64,000 nt of DNA, taken from positions 45,871 to 109,870 of the forward strand of contig WHSU01000007.1 in the NCBI GenBank assembly GCA_009379925.1. Reading direction: 5' to 3'. This document shows positions 1 to 8,510 of the stretch, piece after piece. The stretch's first letter is position 1. Each line of letters starts with the position of its first letter. The DNA comes from Dehalococcoidia bacterium (GTDB lineage Bacteria > Chloroflexota > Dehalococcoidia > UBA2979). A program made the translations under genes and the position numbers. Below the pieces are notes generated by a model. That model did not search any database. It had not been told where the DNA came from and saw only the letters and a list, made by a program, of their open reading frames with translations.

Positions 1-950
1 TGGAGGAACTGGGCACGCTCACCATCGGTGCGGAGAGCGCGACCGACGAGGTGTTGCTGAGGCAGCCCTTCCAGGACGACCCGTGCAACTTCGGCGCGGG
101 CGCGGGCACGCTACCGGCCGGCACGGAGGCGAGCGTCGTCGCCACCTACACGCAATGTGGCGAAGGCGATGACCTGGTCTACCAGGTGGCCAGCGGGGAC
201 GCCCTCGGCCTGGTCCGCGCCGCCGACACCCGCGATTTCGTACCCGTAGAGGAGCCCGAGGCGCCGGCGGTCGACCAGGGTGAGAAGACGCTGATCGAGA
301 ATGCCCTGCGGGAGCGGTTTGGCGAATTCGAGGTGTTGGAGTTCGCCTCGGTCTCCGCGGTCGTCTCTGAGGTCGCGGTACGCAACGCCGCGATCGCCGT
401 GGTGATCGCGGGCCTGTTCATCATGGGCTACGTCGCGTTCGCCTTCGCGACCGTCCCGAAGCCGTTCCGCTATGCGACGTGCGCCATCGTCGCGACGGTG
501 CACGACGTGGTGGTGGTGCTGGGCGCATTCGCGCTCTTCGGGCAGGTCTTCGGCATGGAGATCAACCTGATGTTCGTGACGGCCCTGCTCACCGTGATCG
601 GCTTCTCGGTACACGACACGATCGTGACATTCGACCGCATCCGAGAGAACACGCGCCTCCAGCCGAACGCGCCGGTCGGGGATAACGTGAACGCCGCGCT
701 GGTGCAGACGCTAACGAGGTCGCTCAACACCTCGACTACGCTCCTGCTGACCGTGGTGGCGATGATTCTGCTCGGTGGTGTGACGATCCGGGAGTTCCTG
801 CTCGTCATCATCGTCGGGGTCGTGGCCGGTGTGTACTCGAGCGTCGCCATTGCGGCGCAAATGCTCGTCTCGTGGGAAGAGGGTGACTTCGACCGCTGGT
901 TCCGCCGCGGCCGTCGGCGCAGCAGCGAGGCAGGCCAGGTCACGAGCTGA
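1..950 (+). CDS. secF: SecF, protein translocase subunit (5' end outside window)
   Basis: C-terminal part of SecF, the inner-membrane partner of SecD that uses the proton motive force to help pull exported proteins through SecYEG. The reading frame is open from base 3, so the gene begins upstream and about 315 residues are visible. A periplasmic segment is followed by five membrane helices; the first SecF helix must lie outside the window. The family signature VHDTIVTFDRIREN and the following SLNTSTTLLLT segment are both present, then a last helix and an Arg-rich cytoplasmic tail. SecD would be expected just upstream. The gene ends with TGA at 948-950. Confidence 0.93.
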   Translation, partial: EELGTLTIGAESATDEVLLRQPFQDDPCNFGAGAGTLPAGTEASVVATYTQCGEGDDLVYQVASGDALGLVRAADTRDFVPVEEPEAPAVDQGEKTLIENALRERFGEFEVLEFASVSAVVSEVAVRNAAIAVVIAGLFIMGYVAFAFATVPKPFRYATCAIVATVHDVVVVLGAFALFGQVFGMEINLMFVTALLTVIGFSVHDTIVTFDRIRENTRLQPNAPVGDNVNAALVQTLTRSLNTSTTLLLTVVAMILLGGVTIREFLLVIIVGVVAGVYSSVAIAAQMLVSWEEGDFDRWFRRGRRRSSEAGQVTS

Positions 951-983
951 GCGGCGCCTCGTAGGCGGAACGGAGGGCACGCG

Positions 984-1340
984 ATGCCCAGCCCGATCGT
1001 CCAGTTTCACATCACCAGCGAAGACCCCACGCGTACCCGTGCCTTCTTCGAGCAGGTCTTTGACTGGAAGATCGGCGACCCGGGGACACCGGCCGTGCCT
1101 ATCGACCCGCAGGGCCCGGGGGACTTCGACGTCAAGGGCGCGTTTCGGCAGGGACCCGAGGGCGCCCCGTCTGCCGTGACGCTGTTCTTCCGCGTCGCCG
1201 ACCTCTGGGTGACGGTCGAGAAGGCCGAGTCGCTGGGCGCACGCGTGCTCGTGCCGATCCAGCAGCAAGGTGGCGCCGGTCCCCACTTCGCGATCGTGCG
1301 CACGCCCGAGGGGCAACCGCTCGGGATCGTGCAGGCGTAG
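984..1340 (+). CDS. VOC (glyoxalase/bleomycin-resistance fold) protein
   Basis: A 118-residue single-domain protein of the vicinal oxygen chelate superfamily. The N-terminal PIVQFHITSEDPTRTRAFFEQVFDWKI matches the beta-alpha-beta opening of the family, and the C-terminal RTPEGQPLGI is the usual closing strand with its conserved Pro-Glu-Gly. Start ATG at 984 follows a GGAG ribosome site about 10 bases upstream. It lies 33 bases after secF on the same strand, so it may be read through from it. Substrate unknown; members of this group are often metal-dependent lyases, isomerases or antibiotic-binding proteins. Confidence 0.75.
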   Translation: MPSPIVQFHITSEDPTRTRAFFEQVFDWKIGDPGTPAVPIDPQGPGDFDVKGAFRQGPEGAPSAVTLFFRVADLWVTVEKAESLGARVLVPIQQQGGAGPHFAIVRTPEGQPLGIVQA

Positions 1341-1385
1341 CACCGCCACCGGGAGCCCTCCGAGGCCGGCGCCCGCCGGACGAGG

Positions 1386-3263
1386 CTAGTCGGGCGTCTC
1401 CGCCAACCGTTGTCCCTCGCGACCGAGCACGCGCCCCTCGCCCTGCCGCCGCGTGACCCCCTGGCGGTCGAGCGTCTCCAGGAAGGCCTGCGCCACCCGC
1501 CGGTTCGTGCCCAGCAGGTCCCGCGCCTCCGCCAGCGTCATCGAGGCGCCGTCCGGCAGCCGCTCGACGACCGCGCGACGCGCCTGCTGGAACGCGGCGA
1601 CCTCCACCATCACGCCGTCCCCGAGGTCGAGGGCGACGCCGGCGCCCTCGAGGTGGGCGATTACCTCGGCGTCGACATCGAGGCGGGGCGACTGCATCCC
1701 GGCCGCCCGCAGAGCCTCAGTCGCCGCGTCGATGGCGCGCTGCTGCGCGGGCGGTGGCGCCGGCTGCCATCCGGCCTCCGCCACACCGTCGCCGCTGGAG
1801 GCGATCCCGGGCGCCAGGGCGTGGAGGAGGGCGGCGAACTCGCGTGGCGGAAGGCGCAAGCGGCTTCGTAGTTCCTCACGCGGCATCGCGAAGCGCAGCG
1901 GGTGCTCGTGGTGGTACGCGTCCAGCGCCCGTAGCGCCGCGGCCCGCGTGCGTTCGAGTCCGGCGGCGCTCACGTACAGCGGGTCGCCGGTCTCCGCGTC
2001 CAGGCGGTGGACGGCACCCTGTCCTACCAGACTCTGGAGGGTCTCGGTGACCTCGGCTGCCTCGAGTTCGACCTCGGCGACAATCGAGGTGGCCACGCAC
2101 GGCTCCATGCGTTCCAGGGCCGCGAGCAGGCGGCTCTCGGGCGTCCCGGCGGCGCGCTGCGCCATGCGCTCGCTCACCGAGGGGTCGGTGCGGCGGTGTC
2201 GTGGCGCGTTCACCTCCACCACGCGGCCACCGGCCACCGTCTCGTCGGACACGCGCAGCACGAAGAGGTCGCCCGGGACGGCGGCCAGCGGCTCCGTCAG
2301 CACCAGCTGGCACCAGCCCTCCTCGCCCGCCGGTACCTCGGAGGCGCGCCCCATCACCCGGACGCGCGCCTGCACCTCGGCCGTCCCCAGGTGCAGGGCG
2401 ACCCGCAGGTTGTGGCGCAACGGACGGTGCGAAAGCACGCGCACGCGCGCATCGAGGCTGCGCGCGGCCGCCATGCGACCGGGCGGCGCGAGCACCTGCC
2501 CCCGCCGCAGGTCCTCGATCGCGACCCCGGCAAGGTTGACGGCCACCCGCGTCCCCGGGAGGGCCTCTTCCACGGAGTGACGGTGCGTCTGCAGCCCTCG
2601 GATGCGGGCGGACGGCCCCTCCGGCGTTGCCTCCAGGGTGTCGCCGGACCGCAAGCGTCCATCCAGCAGCGTGCCGGTGACCACCGTGCCGAAGCCGGGC
2701 ATCGTGAACACCCGGTCGATGCCGAGGCGTGGCCGGCCGATGTCGCTCGGCTCCGGCGCCGACTCGAGGGCCGCATCGAGCGCCGCTCGCAACTCGTCGA
2801 GGCCGGCGCCGGTGGCGCTGGAGACGCGCACGACGGGCGCCGAGGCGAGGCTGGTGGCGGCGAGGGCGTCGCGCACCTCGTCCTCCATCAGGTCGACCCA
2901 GTCCCCCTCCACCAGGTCGCACTTGGTCAACGCCACAATGCCGTGCGTCACCTCCAGCAGGTCGAGGATCTCCAGGTGCTCGCGCGTCTGCGGCATGATC
3001 CCCTCGTCGGCCGCGACCACGAGCAGCGCGAGGTCCACCGCGCCGATGCCCGCGAGCATGTGGCGCACGAAGCGGACGTGCCCCGGTACATCGACGATCG
3101 AGACCTCGCGGCCGGACGGGAGCGTGAGCCAGGCGAAGCCCAGCTCGATGGTGAGGCCGCGCTCGCGCTCCTCACGCAGGCGGTCAGGGTTGATGCCTGT
3201 CAGTGCGTGGATCAGCGACGACTTCCCGTGGTCGACGTGGCCCGCGGTGCCGATCACGAACAT
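1386..3263 (-). CDS. selB: SelB, selenocysteine-specific elongation factor
   Basis: A 625-residue translation GTPase that carries Sec-tRNA(Sec) to the ribosome at UGA codons marked by a SECIS hairpin. The G domain opens the protein with G1 GHVDHGKS at residues 8-15, G2 RGLTIELGF, G3 DVPGH and G4 TKCD. EF-Tu-like beta-barrel domains follow (about 175-345), then the long C-terminal winged-helix region (about 370-625) that binds SECIS RNA and separates SelB from EF-Tu. The length is typical of bacterial SelB. No selA, selD, selC or selenoprotein gene was recognised nearby, so the partners must be elsewhere if the system is complete. Confidence 0.93.
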   Translation of the reverse strand: MFVIGTAGHVDHGKSSLIHALTGINPDRLREERERGLTIELGFAWLTLPSGREVSIVDVPGHVRFVRHMLAGIGAVDLALLVVAADEGIMPQTREHLEILDLLEVTHGIVALTKCDLVEGDWVDLMEDEVRDALAATSLASAPVVRVSSATGAGLDELRAALDAALESAPEPSDIGRPRLGIDRVFTMPGFGTVVTGTLLDGRLRSGDTLEATPEGPSARIRGLQTHRHSVEEALPGTRVAVNLAGVAIEDLRRGQVLAPPGRMAAARSLDARVRVLSHRPLRHNLRVALHLGTAEVQARVRVMGRASEVPAGEEGWCQLVLTEPLAAVPGDLFVLRVSDETVAGGRVVEVNAPRHRRTDPSVSERMAQRAAGTPESRLLAALERMEPCVATSIVAEVELEAAEVTETLQSLVGQGAVHRLDAETGDPLYVSAAGLERTRAAALRALDAYHHEHPLRFAMPREELRSRLRLPPREFAALLHALAPGIASSGDGVAEAGWQPAPPPAQQRAIDAATEALRAAGMQSPRLDVDAEVIAHLEGAGVALDLGDGVMVEVAAFQQARRAVVERLPDGASMTLAEARDLLGTNRRVAQAFLETLDRQGVTRRQGEGRVLGREGQRLAETPD

Positions 3264-3316
3264 GCGCGCGTCCTCATCCGGCCCTCACCCACGCGGAGGA
3301 TGGGTCAGCAGGAGCA

Positions 3317-3595
3317 CTAGTCGAGCGTGCGAGCGGCCTCGAGGGTGGGACGCCCGCACGCCGGGCACTGCTCCGGCAGCGCGTCCCGCGGCACGATCTC
3401 GCGGGACCCGGAGACGCCGACCCAGATGTCGTCCCGCAGGCGCACGCCGAGGTCGGGCTGACCCTTGGGACCGGACGTGGAGGGGCGCATCTCCTCGGCC
3501 ACGCGGCGCGCGATCTCCTCGTCGGACATCGGGGCGTCGATGCGGACCAGGACTTCACGCCCGCAGTGGGCGCAGCGATAGACCTGGACCGCCAT
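3317..3595 (-). CDS. Small zinc-ribbon protein, function unknown
   Basis: A 92-residue protein with two CxxC knuckles, CAHC near residue 8-11 and CPAC near residue 77-80, spaced as in a zinc ribbon with a long insert. The central part is charged and has no membrane segment. It lies between hemW and selB on the same strand; the ATG is 2 bases from the hemW stop region, so it is probably co-transcribed with hemW. I do not recognise the family and assign no function; a structural zinc-binding protein is the most that can be said. Confidence 0.6.
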   Translation of the reverse strand: MAVQVYRCAHCGREVLVRIDAPMSDEEIARRVAEEMRPSTSGPKGQPDLGVRLRDDIWVGVSGSREIVPRDALPEQCPACGRPTLEAARTLD

Positions 3596-3597
3596 CG

Positions 3598-4850
3598 CTA
3601 GCCTCCCGCGTCTGCCGGCTCGTCGTCCGGCAGCAGGTCGACGAAGACCTCGTTCGCGAGCAGCAGTCCTCGCGACGTGAGCCGCAGCCGGTCACCCGAC
3701 CACTCGAGCAGCCCGAGGCCCGTGTGCCGCTCATGGCCGGCCCGAAGGCGTCGTCGATGCGGATGCCGAAGCGCTCGGCGAACTCGGCGGTGGAGACGCC
3801 CTCCAGCAGCCGCAGACCAAGGATCATGGCGTCGGCGCGCAGCGTGGTCTCGTCCGGGACCTCGCCCCCGGCGACCTGCCCCATGGTGCTCTTGCCGGTC
3901 GCCTGGCGCTGCTCGTATGAGGCGGTGATGGCTTCGACGTAGCGGTTCGGCGCGTCGACGTTCGCCAGGCGGCGGCCGATGAAGAACGAATGCGCCCCGG
4001 CGCCCAGGCCGAGGTAGGGCTCGGCCCGCCAATAGACCAGGTTGTGGCGGCAGGCCCGGCCGGGCTTCGCCCAATTCGAGATCTCGTACTGCTCGTAGCC
4101 GGCTGCTGCCAGCCGCTCGCGGGTCCACTCGTACTGGTCGGCGGCCACGTCCGGGTCGGGCTCCGGGAGCAGGCCCTTCTGCACCTGGTAGTAGAGCGCG
4201 GTCGCGGGCTCCACGGTCAGCGCGTAGCACGAGAGGTGCTCCGGCTCCAGCGCCAGCACGCGCTCCAGCGTCTCCTGCCAGCGTCCAAGGGTGTGTCGGA
4301 TGAGCCCGAAGATCAGGTCGAGGTTGAGGTTGTCGAAGCCGGCAGCGCGGGCCTCGCGGACCGCCTCCTCCACCCGCTCAGGCGTGTGAGCGCGCTCGAG
4401 CAGCGCCAGTTCGTCGGGGTGCATCGACTGCACACCCATCGAGAGCCGGTTGATGCCGAGCGCCCGCATGCCGTGGAGGTGCCCGGCGGTCAGTTCGGTA
4501 GGGTTCGCCTCCAGCGTCCACTCGGCGTCCGGGGCCACCTCGTAGTGTCGCCGGATGCCGTCCGTGATCGCCCGCAGGTCATCGAGCGAGGTGAGACTGG
4601 GGGTGCCGCCGCCGAAGAAGACCGTGTCGACTCGATGTCCGCGCGCTGCCGGCGCCCACAGTTCCAGCTCGCGTATCAGGGCGGGTGTGTAGTCCGGGAC
4701 GAGGTGGTCGAGACCCTCGTAGGAGTTGAAGTCGCAGTAGCCGCACTTCGCCGTGCAAAACGGGATGTGCAGGTACAGCGCCAGTGCCCCCTTCTCCGCT
4801 CGTCCGGAGCCAGTCGAAGGGCTGTACGCCTCGATCTGTTCGAGGGTCAT
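3598..4850 (-). pseudogene. hemW: HemW-like radical SAM protein, interrupted by a one-base frameshift
   Basis: Homologue of HemW (coproporphyrinogen III oxidase-like, a radical SAM haem chaperone). The N-terminal half has the cluster motif CTAKCGYC after LYLHIPF, followed by GGGTPS and the family blocks up to RFGIRIDDAFGPA. Near 3730-3737 the frame changes: the expected C terminus GLLEWSGDRLRLTSRGLLL continues in another frame to TAG at 3598. The total length of 1253 bases is one short of a multiple of three, so a single C lost near 3733 would restore a 417-residue protein. This may be a sequencing error or a real lesion. The ATG at 4850 follows a GGGGGACGGG purine stretch. The N terminus carries an insert (about residues 9-20) encoded by a dispersed repeat. 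Confidence 0.82.
4796..4821 (-). repeat. Dispersed repeat fragment inside the 5' end of hemW
   Basis: A 26-base segment which, read on the minus strand, matches 39992-40017 (inside rlmN) at 21 of 26 positions, with the shared core CCCTTCG..CTC..GG..GAGCGG. In hemW it is in frame and encodes the extra residues SPSTGSGRAEK just before the conserved LYLHIPF. A weaker relative lies at 38540-38553. Confidence 0.6.
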
Positions 4851-4964
4851 CGATGTCCCGTCCCCCACGCGTGCGAGTGTCCCCAGCGTACCAGTCTCTC
4901 GACGTACCTCGTAGGATGGCGACGCCTCGGCGGGCGGGTCGCCGAGGGGTGGGGGGTGTGGACG

Positions 4965-5369
4965 ATGAGCGTGCTGACGCCGGAGCAGGACGAGTTTCTG
5001 CGGACGCAACGGCTGGCGGTGCTGGGCACGGGCCGGCGGGACGGCTCGCCGCAGCTTTCCACCATCTACTACGACTACGACGGCTCGGACATCCTCATCT
5101 CCGTCACCAGTGACCGCTGGAAGTGGAAGAATGCCGTCCGCCAGCCTCGGGTGGCGCTCCTCGTCAACGACGGCCGCAAGCAGCTCATCGTGTACGGCCG
5201 CGCTGAGGGCATCGAGGACGATGCCGGCATCGTGGCCGGCCACCGCCGCCTCCGCGCCCGCGCCGGCCGCGAAGCCCCCTCGGACGACGCCACCTTCCTT
5301 GAGGAGCTGCGCGCGGACCATCGAGTGGTGCTGCGCATCACCCCCGAGCGCGCGATGGGGAATGACTAG
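4965..5369 (+). CDS. Pyridoxamine 5'-phosphate oxidase-fold protein, probably F420- or FMN-dependent
   Basis: A 134-residue split-barrel flavin/deazaflavin-binding protein. The opening LTPEQDEFLRTQRLAVLGT, then DGSPQLSTIYYDYDG, and the later RVALLVND and YGRAEGIEDD blocks follow the order seen in the F420-dependent PPOX class family (about 130-150 residues). Such proteins reduce or oxidise small substrates using F420H2 or FMN; the substrate is unknown. The ATG at 4965 is preceded by a G-rich stretch with modest ribosome-site character. It is transcribed divergently from hemW; the 114 bases between them should hold both promoters. Confidence 0.78.
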   Translation: MSVLTPEQDEFLRTQRLAVLGTGRRDGSPQLSTIYYDYDGSDILISVTSDRWKWKNAVRQPRVALLVNDGRKQLIVYGRAEGIEDDAGIVAGHRRLRARAGREAPSDDATFLEELRADHRVVLRITPERAMGND

Positions 5370-5467
5370 GGGCGTAGGGGTCGGTCGAAGCGTCGGGCGG
5401 TTGAGGTCGGCGCCGCGTCGGGATCTGCGGTTCCTAGACCCGGCGATGGAACGCCTGCCCGGACTCG

Positions 5468-6382
5468 CTATCGAATCGACTGCCAGTCCTGGAGACGCTC
5501 CGCGATGAGGGCGACGCGAGCGTTGGCGTCCGGTCCGTCGAGGATCGCCATATCCGCGGGGTCCGCGCGCAGGTAGACCCCTGCTGTGCGCGCACTGAAC
5601 GCGGGGTCGTTGTCGAGCCGTGTGATCCAGTAGCCTGCCGCGCGCTCCGTAGTCTCCAACCGAATCTCTCCGGTGCCTTCCAGCTGCGGCGCGTTCGGAT
5701 GGCGCGGTCGCTCGCCTCGCCAGAAGTAGAAGACCCCAGCGGGGTCGCGCCGTTCCTTCGACGCTTCGCTTGCGTAGCGGGCCGATAGCGTCCCGTCCTC
5801 CTGCCAGGCACGGCCCGCAACCTCCAGCGCGCCGAACCGGTCGCGTGTGACCTGCAACAGGCTGATCGCGGACGGCTCTTCGGCCGTCCGTGCGGTCAGC
5901 GAGTGCTGCCACCACCGGCCCTCGATCCGCGCGAGCCGCCCCTCGTCATCGATGGCTTTCCGCAGCTTCTGGTTGACGGCGCGTACCTCGGTGGCCTTGG
6001 CCAAGTCGGAATACCGCACCGACGTGAGCCCGAGCAGGTCTGTCGGCAGCTTCGCGTTGCGCGCGTGCAGGATGAATGTCCTCCGAATGCCGAGCGCTCC
6101 TCCGAACAGCCCTGCCTCGAAGACGACATTGTCACGGGGCGAAGCCTGCCCCGGTGCCTCGTCGTCCGACGCGCTGGAGGTCCAGTCGTCTTCGGCAAAG
6201 ATGAAAGCGGCGAAATCGACCTGACGTGTGAGCTCGACGAGTCGCTCGAGCGTCGATGTCCCCGGGTTGAACGTCGTAGTCCAGGGCTCGACTTCGGCGA
6301 CATCCTCAAGGCCCCGGGCGATCGCCTGCAGGAGCTTCGCCTGCTTGCCAGACGAGCCGAGGAACACACGTGGTTTGGTCAT
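5468..6382 (-). CDS. TIR-domain (CAP12/Pycsar-type) protein with C-terminal beta-rich domain
   Basis: A 304-residue protein. Residues 1-150 form a TIR-like nucleotide-binding domain of the kind found in CBASS/Pycsar effectors: PRVFLGSSGKQAKLLQAI, then VEPWTTTFNPGTSTLE, VDFAAFIFAEDDW and RDNVVFEAGLFGG, whose Glu matches the NADase catalytic position, and finally LPTDLLG. Residues about 170-300 are a beta-rich domain with conserved-looking Trp/Tyr/Gly positions (GRWW, FYFWRGE, GYWITRL), without membrane helices. Start ATG 6382 follows GGGAG at 6 bases, preferred over an upstream in-frame start. Known relatives degrade NAD+ to abort phage infection; the C-terminal domain may be a ligand sensor (inference). 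No cyclase gene lies nearby, and the neighbours are housekeeping genes. Confidence 0.75.
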   Translation of the reverse strand: MTKPRVFLGSSGKQAKLLQAIARGLEDVAEVEPWTTTFNPGTSTLERLVELTRQVDFAAFIFAEDDWTSSASDDEAPGQASPRDNVVFEAGLFGGALGIRRTFILHARNAKLPTDLLGLTSVRYSDLAKATEVRAVNQKLRKAIDDEGRLARIEGRWWQHSLTARTAEEPSAISLLQVTRDRFGALEVAGRAWQEDGTLSARYASEASKERRDPAGVFYFWRGERPRHPNAPQLEGTGEIRLETTERAAGYWITRLDNDPAFSARTAGVYLRADPADMAILDGPDANARVALIAERLQDWQSIR

Positions 6383-6510
6383 GGGGGTCTCCCGACCGAA
6401 GGGTACTCGACTATGCCCCATTCGCCAGACTGTCGCGCGCCACTCCCCCTCCCCCTGAGCCCGTGCGACACTCGACACCTTGAGGAGATATTGCGGGCGA
6501 GAGGTGACAG

Positions 6511-8388
6511 GTGCTGAAGAGCCACGGTTGCGGCGAACTGCGTGGGGAGCACGCCGGGCAGCGGGTGACGCTGGCCGGCTGGGTGCACCGCCGCCGCGAT
6601 CACGGCGGGCTCATCTTCATCGACCTCCGCGACTCCACCGGCCTCGTGCAGGTGGTCTTCCACCCGGAGGAGGCCGCGGAGGCGACCGCGGTGGCCTCGG
6701 ACGTGCGCGCGGAGTTCGTGCTACAGGTGCGCGGCGACGTGGTCGCGCGCAAGGCAGGCACCGAGAACCCCGACCTGCCGACGGGCGCGATCGAGTTGCA
6801 GGCGGGCGAGGCGACCGTCCTCAACGCCTCGGAGACGCCACCGTTCCCCATCAACAGCGACACCGAGGTCGGCGAGGCGGTCCGGCTGCGCTACCGCTAC
6901 CTGGACCTGCGCCGCGAGCGCATGTCGGAGAACCTGCGGCTGCGCCACCGCATCGTGAAGTTCATCCGCGACTTCATGGACGACCGCGGCTTCCTGGAGA
7001 TCGAGACGCCGGTCCTCGGACTGGCTACGCCCGAGGGCGCGCGAGATTACCTGGTGCCCAGCCGCGTGCATCCCGGCTCGTTCTACGCGCTGCCGCAGTC
7101 GCCCCAGCAGTGGAAGCAGCTGCTGATGGTCGCGGGCGTCGACCGCTACTTCCAGATCGCCCGCTGCTACCGCGACGAGGACCTGCGAGGCGACCGCCAG
7201 CCGGAGTTCACCCAGCTCGACGTGGAGATGGCCTTCGTCGAGGAGGAGGACGTCCTGGTCCTCACTGAGGACCTGTACGCCTCGATGGCGCGCGAGTTTG
7301 CCTCGGAACGCTCCATCCCCTCGCCCTTCCCGCGGATCACCTTCGCCGAGGCGATGGAGCGCTGGGGTTCGGACAAGCCCGACCTCCGCTACGGCATGGA
7401 GATCGCCGACCTCTCGAACGACGTGCGAGGCACGGAGTTCCAGGTGTTCTCGCGCGCCATCGAGCAAGGCGGGCGCGTGCGCGCCATCGCCGTGCCCGGT
7501 GGTACCGACACCGCGCGCCGCGAGGTCGACCGGCTGGTCGATATGGCGAAGGAGCAGGGCGCGAAGGGCCTGGTCTGGGTCCAGTTCCTCGCTGCCGGTG
7601 ACGGCGCCAGCGACCGCCTCGAGGGCCTGACCGAGGAGGACGTACGGTCGCCGGTGGGGCGCTTCTTCACGCCGGAGCAGCTGGGGGAACTGGGCACGGC
7701 CTGCGGCGCCCGACGGGGCGACATGCTCTTGATCGCGGCCGACCGAGACGCCGTCACCTCGAAGGTGCTGGACGTGCTGCGCCGCCACGTGGCGGACGCG
7801 CAGGGGCTGGCGAGTCCGGACGAGATGGCCTTCGCGTTCATCACCGAGACGCCGATGTTCGAGTTCGACGAGGACGAGGAGCGATGGAGCGCCGTGCACC
7901 ACCTCTTCACCGCGCCGTGGGAGGAAGACCTCGGCCTGCTGGAGCAGGACCCCGGCAGCGTCCGGTCGCACGCCTACGACATCATCTGCAACGGCCAGGA
8001 GCTGGCCTCCGGCTCGATCCGGACGCACCGCCGGGACGTGCTGGAGCGTGTGCTACACACGCTCGGGATCGGCCTGGAGGAGGCGCGCCTGAAGTTCGGG
8101 CACATGCTGGAGGCGTTCACCTACGGCGCTCCGCCGCACGGCGGCATCGCGCCGGGCCTCGACCGCACGGTCGCCCTCTTTGCCGGCGAGCGCGACATCC
8201 GCGAGGTGATCGCGTTCCCGAAGACGAAGAGCGCGACCGACCTCGTCATGAACGCGCCGGCGCCCGTGACCGCGAAACAGCTGCGCGAGGTGCACATCGA
8301 GCTGGACGACGAGGCGGAGGAAGCGCTGGAAGACCGCGCCGCGCCCACCGTGGAGCGGCCTTCCGAGGCCTGGGGGGCGGCGGAGTAG
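6511..8388 (+). CDS. aspS: Aspartyl-tRNA synthetase, likely non-discriminating
   Basis: A 625-residue class IIb synthetase charging tRNA(Asp), and probably tRNA(Asn), with aspartate. An N-terminal OB-fold anticodon domain is followed by motif 1, motif 2 (QIARCYRDEDLRGDRQPEFTQ region), the bacterial GAD insertion and motif 3 (GIAPGLDRTVALFAG). Residue 31, in RRRDHGG, is His; in studied enzymes His here goes with a non-discriminating AspRS and Leu with a discriminating one. A gatB gene is present in this window, which fits Asn-tRNA made by transamidation. The start is GTG at 6511 after a GAGAGG stretch. The C-terminal tail after LDDEAEEALED is acidic. Confidence 0.95.
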   Translation: MLKSHGCGELRGEHAGQRVTLAGWVHRRRDHGGLIFIDLRDSTGLVQVVFHPEEAAEATAVASDVRAEFVLQVRGDVVARKAGTENPDLPTGAIELQAGEATVLNASETPPFPINSDTEVGEAVRLRYRYLDLRRERMSENLRLRHRIVKFIRDFMDDRGFLEIETPVLGLATPEGARDYLVPSRVHPGSFYALPQSPQQWKQLLMVAGVDRYFQIARCYRDEDLRGDRQPEFTQLDVEMAFVEEEDVLVLTEDLYASMAREFASERSIPSPFPRITFAEAMERWGSDKPDLRYGMEIADLSNDVRGTEFQVFSRAIEQGGRVRAIAVPGGTDTARREVDRLVDMAKEQGAKGLVWVQFLAAGDGASDRLEGLTEEDVRSPVGRFFTPEQLGELGTACGARRGDMLLIAADRDAVTSKVLDVLRRHVADAQGLASPDEMAFAFITETPMFEFDEDEERWSAVHHLFTAPWEEDLGLLEQDPGSVRSHAYDIICNGQELASGSIRTHRRDVLERVLHTLGIGLEEARLKFGHMLEAFTYGAPPHGGIAPGLDRTVALFAGERDIREVIAFPKTKSATDLVMNAPAPVTAKQLREVHIELDDEAEEALEDRAAPTVERPSEAWGAAE

Positions 8389-8498
8389 CGGTACGGCCAC
8401 CTCCGCGGCGCGGTGAGCATCCGCGGGGCCGGGGCGTCCGTACTGACTGCATGCCGCGCCTCGATGCCCGCTTCGACAGGCGGAAGCGTAGCGTGCGC

Positions 8499-8504
8499 TA
8501 TTAT
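8499..8504 (+). promoter_or_regulatory. Candidate -10 box upstream of the ABC transporter operon
   Basis: TATTAT, one mismatch from the TATAAT consensus, in the aspS-ABC transporter gap. No convincing -35 hexamer at normal spacing is visible. It would start transcription just before the tandem decamer repeat, about 80 bases ahead of the binding-protein gene. Confidence 0.4.
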
Positions 8505-8510
8505 CAGGCC

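Noticed and set aside
3264..3316. Search for tRNA(Sec) or other sel genes next to selB
   Set aside because: No cloverleaf-like pattern and no further coding sequence in the gap.
4851..5915. Long minus-strand reading frame continuing upstream of hemW for about 355 codons
   Set aside because: It is the antisense of the PPOX-fold gene and part of the TIR gene, with no family similarity; hemW has a good start at 4850.
6440..6470. CCCTGAGCCCG upstream of aspS as another copy of the dispersed repeat
   Set aside because: Only 11 bases match the core; too short to separate from chance in GC-rich sequence.
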